Shown piece by piece: positions 23,647 to 33,195 of a DNA stretch of 64,000 bases. A model generated the notes under the pieces. That model was not told where the DNA came from and ran no database searches. It saw only the letters and a list, made by a program, of their open reading frames with translations. The first letter of the stretch is position 1. Each line of letters opens with the position of its first letter. The translations under genes were made by a program, and so were the position numbers. The stretch is from Brasenia schreberi (Eukaryota > Streptophyta > Magnoliopsida > Nymphaeales > Cabombaceae), in NCBI GenBank assembly GCA_036023115.1, contig JAYKKT010000076.1, forward strand, positions 7,692,001-7,756,000, in the 5' to 3' direction.

Positions 23647-24822
23647 TCTTGGTGATTCCATCGAAGACAATGCCTTCGGCAAAACCGTTGCTGCTCCTTG
23701 CCCACGACTAAATCCTTAGTCCATTGGTGGAACCCGTGAAAACCGTGTTCTTCACCGTGACGTTTTGCACGCCGGCTTCATTAGAGTTCTTTCCTAAGCT
23801 CCCAATAATGTCATTAGAACAAGTTAAAGTTATATGATTACGAAAGTTGGATTGCTTGGTCAAATAATGCATGCTTGACATTATCAAGAGCACCTGAGTT
23901 GGATTAATTTGTACAACGATGCACATATATTCAACTTATTTAGATGCGTAATTTACCTTATTCCATGGCCAGGGCCACATGTGACCTTCTCTATCCACAA
24001 GTTTTGGGTCCCTGGACCAACGGAGATGCAATCGTCTCCAGTCTTGATATCCGTGTTTGTGATGGACACGCCCGCCGATTGCTCTACGTGGACGCCATCC
24101 GTGTTAGGGCTGGTGCCTGAGGATTGAATCTTGAGGCCATCCACTTGGACGTTGTTGCAGGAATCGATGACCACGTTGAAGATTTCACTATTTACAGAGG
24201 TTATGCCGCTTAACACAATGTCCCCGGCATTGTCGAACACCAGTGACTACAAAAGAAGAAAAAAGAGTCGTCATTAACAAATAATTACTGTTCACAAAGT
24301 AAAAGCGTGTGTGTCCATGCGTGATAAGTCAACATTTAGCACATCCTTGCATATTATTCATGGCAGTTAACACACCCTTGCCCCAAATGGGCAGCTGGCT
24401 TTGTTAGCAGCTTTGCAAGACCACAAGGCCGAACCCTTTCCATCAAGATACCCTCCTTGGAACGTCAATCCCTTCACGTTTTCAAATTTGAGCCAGTACC
24501 CAGCTGCACTCTGAAGTTTATAGTCGGCCGAAGCAACCAGGTTGCCGTCAACCTTGACTACGATGTTGGTGTTGGCACAGGATCCAGAGAAGAGAGTTGG
24601 GTGCAGCAAGAAAGCCCCAGAGGGCACATACAAGGCGCCTCCCTGTGATGCAGCACAAACTACTTTCCATGCCTTGAGGAAAGCAGCACTGTCATCGGTC
24701 ACCCCATCTGCCTTAGCTCCATAGCTCGTAACGTCATAAGTTGGTGTCCCATGCACTGCATCGTTGAGCAAGAGCAAAGGGATAATGACAAGCATGAGAC
24801 TTTTAATGAGACTGTTAGCCAT
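23647..24822 (-). pseudogene. Exopolygalacturonase pseudogene, copy 1
   Basis: This is a close paralogue of the intact gene at 41630-43275. Exon 1 (24376-24822, 149 codons) is open, with a signal peptide ([20 protein letters not shown], cut likely after VHG) and the GH28 start [17 protein letters not shown]. Exon 2 (23957-24246) is open with NTDG, TGDDC and GPGHG. Exon 3 begins at about 23816, but its acceptor reads GACAT instead of GACAG. Within exon 3 the RIK motif reads R-I-stop (TAG near 23710). Everything past about 23647, including exon 4, is replaced by an RTE fragment. The intron-1 donor is GTGTGT rather than GTAAGT. It cannot make a normal enzyme. Confidence 0.95.
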
Positions 24823-24965
24823 GAAAAAGGGGAGGTGTGACAGCTACTTGGCAGGGGAACCGAATTTGAATGAGAGATTTAGTTAAGGAATGAAAGATTT
24901 ACGGTGATAAAATTCTGTTGTGATGTCTCTGATGTTGGTGAGTGGAGAGGGCTCCATAATGCGTG

Positions 24966-24977
24966 TATATATATATA
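24966..24977 (-). promoter_or_regulatory. TATA-box candidate of polygalacturonase copy 1
   Basis: A 12-bp TATATATATATA lies 144-155 bases upstream of the ATG and is kept at the same distance in front of the intact gene. It may equally be a microsatellite. Confidence 0.5.
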
Positions 24978-25011
24978 CACGTCTAAGAAGCAGAAGCACA
25001 TATGAGCACGT

Positions 25012-25336
25012 ACCTATTCTCCGTACACTCTTTCTTATTTTGTTGTTCACATGAATGGTGTAACGATATGAACATAAGCTGTTTGATGTTGAATTGATAA
25101 ATAGTAACATCTTTCACCTTGAATTTCCAATGTTTTTGTCGCTGAACATTTGAATTAATATATGCGCAAACAATTACCTATTCGTCGTATACTCTTTCTT
25201 ATTTTATCGTTCACATGAATGATATACAGATATAAACTTGAGTTGTTTGATGTTGAAATGATAAATAGTAACATCTTTCACCTAAAATTTTCAATGTTTT
25301 CTCGTTGAACATTTGAATATGTGCAAACAATTACGT
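25012..25336. repeat. 164-bp tandem duplication in the polygalacturonase upstream region
   Basis: Two diverged direct copies (starting at 25012 and 25176) share ACCTATTC, TACTCTTTCTTATTTT, GTTCACATGAATG, TGTTTGATGTTGAA and ATAAATAGTAACATCTTTCA. The same pair with the same 164-bp period stands before all three copies of exon 1. Confidence 0.92.
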
Positions 25337-28281
25337 AGATATTAATTAGATGATAAACTGAACTGCGTCGACTTTGTCCATTCAATCCTCAAACTCATCA
25401 CAGCAAGAAAATAAGAGTTCGGTTCATGCAAAGATGCACTAATTAACAAGTTTATCACCTCTAAACGAAGTCGTCTCACAGAATGATGCAGAAAGCACGT
25501 ATCTCATAGCCTTGACATTCATCTTGAAAGAAACGTCTAGTTAATGGAGAAATATCAAGTTACGAAAGTTGAACACTGAGACATGTCGAGTCCGTTGTAG
25601 AAATCGTCATGTTTTTTCGTGAAACTAATTTGGTCTTTTGTATCTTTTCCGATTTTGATAGGTAACCTGGGTTAGGCAGACCCCTACTCGATGCATCCAT
25701 GGGACGTTGAACTCGTGACCTCGAACTCGAACTTCTTTTGATTTCAACCACCGGGCCAGAAGAGTGGTGGATCTTTGTGCTGAGCGAATAAGATGATTCC
25801 TTTGGTCAGAGGAAAAAATTTAAGGGTTAAAAAGAAAACTTATTCCGATGTATAATTAGGTGTTTCGGTTTGTATACGCCATTGTTAACGAAACTTATTC
25901 TAAAACTAGATAAGAAAACATGAATTTCCTCCAAAAGGAGAAGAAAATGACTATCATTCTTTTGGGACCCGACAAGATAGCGACTTAAGTTGTCAATGGA
26001 TTGATGGTTAATTCAAACCCAAATGCATATAGTTGGTCAATGCTGTCACTACCAAGTTGTTTAAGTAATTGTCGAAAGGCTAAGCATGCGGAGGAAGATA
26101 CTTGTCCGGGATTAAGGGGACCCATAGCAAGTTTAAATTTGGGGTTATATGAGTTATTGCGGGACTTTAGGGTCCTTTCAAGCACTTTAATCATGATCAA
26201 AGAAACAGAATTAGTGCAGGAGGAAGCAGGCCCTCTAGTTTAAATTTCTATAGATTCAGGTTCTTGTCTAGCAAAGCCCAAGGGCTGAGACTGCTACCAC
26301 CTTTTCAAGAGAAAGCCTTAAAGAACAAAGTTGCAACTATAGATGACAATGGGCGATGACTGAGTGGATTACTGTGCAGTGCATTTGAGAAACATTTTAG
26401 GTGAAAATACTTTGCGCTTTCATGTGAACACTTTTGCACCATGGTTAGGGATAACTTCGGTTTATCGTAAATTGGAGATAATATTTTGGTTTATTTTCCT
26501 CACAATGTGAAACGTGACACGTGGAGTAGATGACAACCTCTCGTGGTCACATCAGGTCCAGAAGTGATCAAAATATATTAGAGAAAAGGAAAAGATAAGA
26601 AAATGTATCATTAATATTTCTATCCGAGTGTGCACAAATTATAATTATTAGACAATATGTAATCAAGAAGGTTATGTGTGTGTATTTATGATTGGAAATT
26701 AAGTAAAAATACTTAACTTTTCTCACATGAGTTCAAAGTGTTGATTTGGCTATTACTACATATGATTGTTTGAAAGAACGAGCCATAGATAAGAAGGTAT
26801 TATCTGTTACTTTAAGTAATGCTTTGCATAAGCATATTAAAGTCAACTTTTCTTACATAATTCTTTGTTATGTAATGATTTTTTTATATTCGTTACTATA
26901 CCCACATATTAAATTTCATTTTTTAAGATAACTTTAAAGTTTAAAGAGGGCATCAAATATGTTAAAACATTAGATGTAACAAACATGTATTGATGTGAGA
27001 GTTGAACTACGTTTAAATGTAACAATTAGACGGAACTCGACATACATGATGCTTGACTAGATGAAACTCGACATACATGATGCTTGATATGTGTATTATA
27101 TATCATAAATTAGAGTATTTACATATATATATTCTTCTCATTTAATTACTAATTAGTTGATCTACCTTTTCAGATAAAGATGAAACAATAGAGTTGCTCT
27201 TAAAGTCAATGGTTTCTAAAGAAATTTCTGCACAAGATTCAAATGCAATTGGTGATATTGATACGAACACTTGTGACCTTCTTTTATATTGACTGAGATG
27301 GTATTTTTTTTTTTGTTATTTTAAACTGCTGTATTGGAAACTTTAGAATTGATCGTTCATTCGTATTGACTGATGATTGTTACTAATGACATCTAATGGC
27401 ATCTTCATATTTGTTCGTCTGAATGTGTTCATGGAGTGAAAAATTTATGTAGCTTTGCCATGACATACACAAGGAAATGAAGTTTCATTGCTGTTGACTA
27501 TTGAGTATGATTGACTTTGTGTGATTGGCTGATTCCTAATGAGTCGTGACTTATTCGACATGTTTCCTTCCCATATGAAGCATGTTATCTTATTAATATT
27601 GCATTCTCATTGTTGTTGAGTATGATTCACTTTGTGTTGCTTGTTGATCTTGTGCAGTCATGTTTTTACATTCCTCCTCTGCTCCAACCAAAGGAAAATT
27701 ATGTCTAGAATACCTCTTGATTAGTAATATGTTGCTTATGTTTTTATTTTTTAAGGGCATCCTTTTGCCCCAAAAGTATGATAGTTCTCTCTCTCTCACA
27801 CACACATAGAAATTTATTAATTGTTCCTCTCTAAATGCATGAAGCAATTGGGACTCTTTAAGGTCAATGGTTGCGATTGCAGCCGTGCTAATGATGCTCT
27901 CTAACAAAATGATGGAGAGCAGTTTGTCGGTATACATTTGTAATTCATAATTTATTAGTGTTCCTTTTGTATTATGATGCTTTTGGATTGTTTTTGGATT
28001 GTTAGTGTTCCTTTTGTGATTGTCAATTTGTAATTCTCATTGAATAAATGATGCTTGTTTATTTTTTGTATTATGAATGTGTTTATGATATCAAAGGTTT
28101 TTATTGCTTTACCTTGAAATTGCAGTTTCATTGCTTTTGAGTATAATTCACTTTGTATGATTATTAGGTTTCTAGTGACTTATCAAAGCAATATAAATAT
28201 ACGTGGGCCAATCTGGCCCGGCCCATGGCCCATTAAGGGCTGGGCTGGCCCACATTTTACATGGGCCCCAAAGGGCTAGGG
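25337..28281. other. Duplicated upstream region, no gene seen
   Basis: Matches 43796-46738 closely. It holds a possible SINE-like piece (25640-25770), a two-copy 31-bp repeat (27034-27090), three related segments of about 40 bp (27484, 27603, 28127), and a GGCCCA/TGGGCC cluster at 28203-28275. Open stretches at 26001-26243 and 27593-27937 recur in the paralogues, but indels between copies shift the frame of the second, so I do not call genes. Compared with 45.03-45.08 kb it lacks about 50 bp. Confidence 0.6.
25640..25770 (-). repeat. Possible tRNA-derived SINE-like segment
   Basis: The minus strand reads TGGCCCGGTGGTT (like an RNA polymerase III A box), then about 40 bases on GAGTTCAACGTCCC (like a B box). 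There is no clear tail or target duplication. Copies exist at 33.5 and 44.1 kb only because the whole region is duplicated. Confidence 0.25.
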
Positions 28282-29490
28282 CCGAGTGTAAACACCCCGA
28301 AATCCCACGAATTTCTTAAACAAATCTGGTTTTATACAAGCAGCCCCCAAAGGGCCATTTTGAGTTTGGAAACCCAGGAGCCTTCCAAACAACCCTGTAT
28401 ATATGTTTTAAACTTTATATTTCAAAAACATATAATATGGCTTTTGAAAACCTTTTAAAACACGTTTTTGAAACCCCGAAGTGGCTTGGCCCGATCAAGA
28501 CAGGACCAGGAGAGCTAAGAAGAGCCCGGAACCGGAGCACACGTCGAGCCCGGCACAGCAACTCTTGTATCTGATTCACACCCGCAGGATCTCGAACGTC
28601 CAAGACCCTGTTCTTATCAAAATATCATTTGAAGTCATCTCCAGAAGGCAGAAACGGAGGCGGACGATCATGTTGGCGAAGACCCAACGCAGACGGAGTA
28701 CTGATGCTGTCAGACCCCGCACAAATCGTCCGTTTCGAACCCAGCTCAGAGGAGTCAGAGTTCAGTTTGGATTGGATCTGGACCATATATATCCAGATCC
28801 CAATCCAAACCCATATGTGGACTTGGATTTGGATTTGGATCCAGAGATCCAATCCAATATCCATATCCATGGCCCACATCACCTTCTCATAAATGGAGGT
28901 GGGGCCCACTTGAGTTTCACGTGGGATTATGGGCATGAGAGAGAGTGGGGATGAAAAATATCAAGAGTGTTGTAATTAAGCTTGACTTGTGTGTCAAGTT
29001 TGGGGTTAATCATGTGGGTTAGCCTAGTTAAGTGGGTTTAAGCTTGTAATTAGCTAGAACCTAACCTAGGGCTGCACCAACATGGGGTGATCAAGGTCTA
29101 TGGGCCATGCTAAGGGAGCTCCTTCACCTAAACCTAGCCAAAAATGCCTAAACCTAGCCTAAACCCCTAATCCACCCCTAATCTGAACCTAATCACCTAA
29201 CCCACTTCCCTAATCTCGTCCTAATCCCAACCTAATCACCTAACCCACTTCCCTAATCCTAGCCTAAACCTAGCCTAATCACCTAACCTAGCTCACTAAA
29301 CCTCACCCTAAAACCCAACCACCTAACCTAGCCCTAAACCCCTAAACCACCCTTAGCCCACGATTTACCCAAACCCCTAGTTTTAAAATATCTGGCCCAA
29401 CCCGTTCCAGCCCACCTTATCTACATACCACCCTACCTAAACCACCTAACCACTACCCACAGCCCAGCCCTAACCGACCTATCCATCCCC

Positions 29491-29498
29491 TATTTAAA
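29491..29498 (+). promoter_or_regulatory. TATA-box candidate inside the solo LTR
   Basis: TATTTAAA is followed by a long C/T-rich stretch, the layout of an LTR U3-R boundary. The plus orientation of the LTR is inferred from this. Confidence 0.4.
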
Positions 29499-30454
29499 CC
29501 CCCCTCCTTGTGGGCAGGTTTTCCAAGTGGGAACCACCATTCCACCCAGTCGGGCCCTTCCCTTCTCCCATCTCTCACCCAGCTGGGACCACTCCCCACC
29601 TCCGCCTGCTCCATCTGCTCCACCAGCCCTCACCTGCTCCGCCACCTTCCCTCTTCCATCCATCACCACCATCCCTCAGCCGGACGCCATCACCTCCACC
29701 CAACCGAACCAGCCGACAGCCACCTGCCCGCCACCTTCCCACTTCATCCGCCACCTCTCCCCATTCGGTAAGTACCCTGCACCTTACCTAGCCCCCTTCT
29801 CTACCACCTCTCCACTCTTAGCCTCCCATCCTACCTTCATCTCAGCCCCTTTTGCCACCACCATTTTAACCTAGCCGAACCTAGTATAACCCAAGCTGCC
29901 GGCCACTACCTAGCCATCATCTCCCCTTCGGCCCTCCCCTAGGTGTCCTATTCGGCCTTCCTACCAGCTCACCCTTTTAGGTCCAGCTTCCCTAAACTCT
30001 CAACTCCCCTAGTGACCCTAAGAGTCCACTCATTCAGCCACTTTAAACCCCTACTTGGAGCCGCCAACTACTTGCCACCGGCCACCTCCGAGGCGCCTAT
30101 CCCGCGCCCCACTTGCAGCCGGCCAACACCCTTGACCAGCTTACCTTCGCGGAGCTCCCGTTCGCAGCCCAAGGCCAAGTCCACGCCCAAGCAAGACCTC
30201 TACGGACCAGCTACTCGTAAGTGTCTAAACTCGGTCTTTAGTTGTATACTTGCTTGAGATTCAATTTGATACGGGGTTGTAATAACGGAGCATAGTCTCC
30301 CCCCGCTTGTAATAACGTGGCTTGGCACAACCACACACGTGCACTCTCTTAGTCGTGCACGATTTTTAGCACACACGGGCCTAATCAGCCCCTAATATAT
30401 AAGTGTACATATATACTTTCATTTTCGAAGGGTTTTGTTTAAGTTGGGTGCGTT

Positions 30455-30848
30455 GTCTTTCAATTCAAACACTCACACACATTGAGCTTTCGCTCTTATT
30501 TGAAAGACCCAAGTAAGGGCCGACCTATACTATTTGGGTTTCATTTCATGTCGTGTGAGTAAGTCTTTCAATTCAAGCACTCTCACACACATTGAGCTTT
30601 CGCTCTTAGTTGCAAGACCCAAGTAAGGGCCGACCTATACTATTTGGGTTTCATTTCATGTCATGTGAGTAAGTCTTCCAATTCAAGCACTCTCACACAC
30701 ATTGAGCTTTCGCTCTTATTTGAAAGACCCAAGTAAGGGCCGACCTATACTATTTGGGTTTCATTTCTTGTCGTGTGAGTAAGTCTTTCAATTCAAGCAC
30801 GCACCCACATTGAGCCTTCGCTCTTATTTGCAAGACCCGAGTAAGGGC
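30455..30848. repeat. 110-bp tandem repeat, about 3.6 copies, in the LTR
   Basis: Units start at 30455, 30563, 30673 and 30783 (the last partial). Each carries CTTTCAATTCAA, CACACATTGAGCTTTCGCTC, AGACCCAAGTAAGGGC and TTTGGGTTTCATTTC. They differ at only a few positions. Confidence 0.95.
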
Positions 30849-30875
30849 TCATATACATAAGATATATACATATCT

Positions 30876-30938
30876 CCCTTCGGTTATTTCCCTTCGGTTA
30901 TTTCCCTTCGGTTATTTCCCTTCTGTTATTTCCTTTCA
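30876..30938. repeat. 14-bp tandem repeat, about 4 copies, in the LTR
   Basis: The unit is TTCGGTTATTTCCC; the last copies are diverged (CTGTTATTTCCTTTC). Confidence 0.93.
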
Positions 30939-31453
30939 GTATTGTCTTTACATTTCGGGTTTTCCCTTTGGAGTAGCGTGAGTTTGCATTGCATCTACGC
31001 CATACCACGAGGTAGGACGCATATTGCATCGAAACAAGCCCCGCTCGAATTCGCCCATGTAGTGGAGTGTTCATAACACACAAACTAGGCGACCCAAAAA
31101 GGGATAAAAGAAAAGACTTAGGCACGTGCAAATCCACGTGATCTAAAATATGCAATCGCATCTTAAAGACCTGAAATAGACACCTCGAACCGCTTCGTAG
31201 ACTTTCTCTCCAAAACTCGATTTTTGCAAAAGCGTACAGACTGACCCTTGCGCATCGGTGCAAGAAGGTCGGCGACGATAAGAGCTTACTTGCTCACAGT
31301 CGCCACGTTTAGAAGTCAGTGATAAAAATATCTTCGCTAGCTTAAGTAAGCTAGCTGGCACGCCCTATTTGTATACATAGGCCTTAGACACACGAGAAGA
31401 TCCACTCCAAGCCCCGAAAGAGGCGAAGAGGCGGGGATTTTCGCGCGTCTACA

Positions 31454-32309
31454 CCGAGCATCTGTACCAATTGCCCAAGAGCAAATACCGCAGTGACACA
31501 AGGACCATTGATGCAACCAACCGCTCATTGCCCTCCTGGTTTGGCTTAGTTTGTAGGGGTGCAGTCAAGCTAAGTTCAGCTCGAGTATAGGCAAGTTCAA
31601 CTCAACTCGAACAGAAATGTTGAGCTCGAGGTTCAATGTTTGAGCTCGAACTAGGACCAAATCTACTTAGATCGAGCTTCATTATAGAAGCTCAATCTTT
31701 TTGAGCTTGAAATAACCTTTAAGAAGATGTTGAAAAATTCCTTAATGTATGAGAGCATTGAAGTTTGTCGAAGAAATTCTGATAAGGGACTGGAGTGTGT
31801 GGTTCTGCAAGATGGTTTCATGAATTGTATACTTTCTACCAAAAGGGCTTAATAAGGTTTTGGTATTGCCTGTTCCAAGATGGTTTAGGGTCTCAACCGA
31901 TAGAAAACAATAAAAAATTTAAAAAATTCAAATTTATAGAAAAACCGAAGCGATTTCGGTTTCATGAAAGGTGAAACTGAAACCCAACCGAGTGGTCTCC
32001 AATTCCAAGCCCAGTTCCTCGCCTGGTTTGGTTTTCTTTGGAATGCCAAACCGATTTGAAACCAGCCATGTTTAAGGAATTCTTTCACATTGCAGTCAAT
32101 GCATAATATCTCTATGTTTATAGCTCTTTCTCATGCCTCATTTGTTCTTTGCCTTCCATGAGAGACTGATTTAAATTCTTCTATGACCATACCACGCATT
32201 ATTTGAGCCCCAATATTGATGAGCTCTCACCAACACTTAGCTCGTTTGTATATCGAGCTTCAGTTAATCTTATCTCGACCTCAGTAGGACCGAGCTGAGT
32301 TTGAACTAA
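31454..32309. repeat. Duplicated AGCTCGA-rich segment, copy 1
   Basis: Paralogous to 35309-36160, 46739-47330, 48433-49300 and 59413-60268. It opens with CCGAGCATCTGTACCAATTG and TAGGGGTGCAGTCAAGC, has many AGCTCGAG/GAGCTTGA words, a central AACCGA/TTTGGTTT stretch, and ends with CCGAGCTGAGTTTGAACT, roughly an inverted match of the start (AAGTTCAGCTCGAG). This could be a MITE-like, possibly hAT-related, element. At 32309 it breaks off into a polygalacturonase exon. Confidence 0.55.
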
Positions 32310-32311
32310 AA

Positions 32312-32680
32312 CCCTCCTTGGAACGTCAATCCCTTCACGTTTTCAAATTTGAGCCAGTACCCGGCTGCACTCTGAAGTTTATAGTCGGCCGAAGCAACAA
32401 GGTTGCCGTCAACCTTGACTACGATGTTGGTGTTGGCACAGGATCCAGAGAAGAGAGTTGGGTGCAGCAAGAAAGCCCCAGAGGGCACATACAAGGTGCC
32501 TCCCTGTGATGCAGCACAAACTACTTTCCATGCCTTAGGAAAGCAGCACTGTCATCGGTCGCCCCATCTGCCTTAGCTCCATAGCTCGTAACGTCATAAG
32601 TTGGTGTCCCATGCACTGCATCGTTGAGCAAGAGCAAAGGGTTTGACAAGCATGAGACTTTTAATGAGACTGTTAGCCAT
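32312..32680 (-). pseudogene. Exopolygalacturonase exon-1 fragment, copy 2
   Basis: It matches exon 1 of the intact gene from the ATG at 32680 to LTFQGG, then ends at a rearrangement junction with the AGCTCGA segment. A two-base net loss near 32641, in the signal-peptide region, and a one-base loss near 32538 put the part between them out of frame; after that the frame is restored. Exons 2-4 are missing. The upstream TATA tract (32824-32833) and the 164-bp duplication are kept. Confidence 0.93.
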
Positions 32681-32867
32681 GAAAAAGGGGAGGTGTGACA
32701 GCTACTTGGCAGGGGAACCGAATTTGAATGAGAGATTTAGTCAAGGAATGAAAGATTTACGGTGATAAAATTCTGTTGTGATGTCTCTGATGTTGGTGAA
32801 TGGAGAGGGCTCCATAATGCGTGTATATATATACACGTCTAAGAAGCAGAAGCACATATGAGCACGT

Positions 32868-33195
32868 ACCTATTCTCCGTACACTCTTTCTTATTTTGTT
32901 GTTCACATGAATGGTGTAACGACATGAACATAAGCTGTTTGATGTTGAATTGATAAACAGTAACATCTTTCACCTTGAATTTTCAATGTTTTTGCCGCTG
33001 AACATTTGAATTAATATATGCGCAAACAAATACCTATTCGTCGTATACTCTTTCTTATTTTATCGTTCACATGAATGATATACAGATATAAACTTGAGTT
33101 GTTTGATGTTGAAATGATAAATAGTAACATCTTTCACCTAAAATTTTCAATGTTTTCTCGTTGAACATTTGAATATGTGCAAACAATTACGTAGA
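32868..33195. repeat. 164-bp tandem duplication upstream of copy 2
   Basis: Units start at 32868 and 33032, the same pair as before the other two exon-1 copies. Confidence 0.9.

Larger units (their letters stand above)
28287..31453. mobile_element. Solo LTR, 3167 bp, with 5-bp target duplication
   Basis: The insertion begins TGTAAACACCCC and ends GCGTCTACA (TG...CA). It is flanked on both sides by CCGAG (28282-28286 and 31454-31458). Four paralogous sites (near 35310, 46740, 48434 and 59415) carry a single CCGAG with the flanks joined, that is, the empty site. No second LTR copy, gag or pol lies inside. Size suggests a long-LTR Ty3/gypsy lineage (inference). It has an internal TATA candidate and tandem repeats. 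The open stretches within it, some proline-rich (29508-30257), are composition effects of C-rich DNA. Confidence 0.9.

Noticed and set aside
24457..24724. Plus-strand open stretches opposite polygalacturonase exon 1 (and at 32318, 42910)
   Set aside because: Shadows of the conserved coding exon on the minus strand.
26001..26243. 80-codon plus-strand stretch repeated at 33852 and 44451
   Set aside because: Both strands are open here in all copies, no family is recognised, and the copies are too young to show coding constraint.
27593..27937. 114-codon open stretch on the minus strand, present in several paralogous blocks (34657, 46086, 47467, 58760)
   Set aside because: Indels in the CT/CA tract between copies change the frame in the middle of the protein (for example RERELSYFWGK against RERTIILLGQ), which is not how a selected protein behaves. 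The recurrence is explained by duplication.
28481..28954. 157-codon plus-strand stretch in the solo LTR
   Set aside because: Simple GGATTT/CCAATCC composition gives low-complexity Asp/Pro repeats, also open on the opposite strand.
29508..30257. Proline/serine-rich open stretches (several overlapping frames)
   Set aside because: C-rich LTR sequence with few stops in any frame. They overlap one another and lie inside the solo LTR.
30876..30938. Short regular repeat considered as a CRISPR-like array
   Set aside because: It is a 14-bp head-to-tail tandem repeat without spacers, in a plant LTR.
28287..31453. Considered as a full LTR element or TRIM with two LTRs
   Set aside because: No second copy of the TGTAAACACCCC end or of the 3' end occurs inside, and no primer site or pol remains are seen, so a solo LTR fits better.
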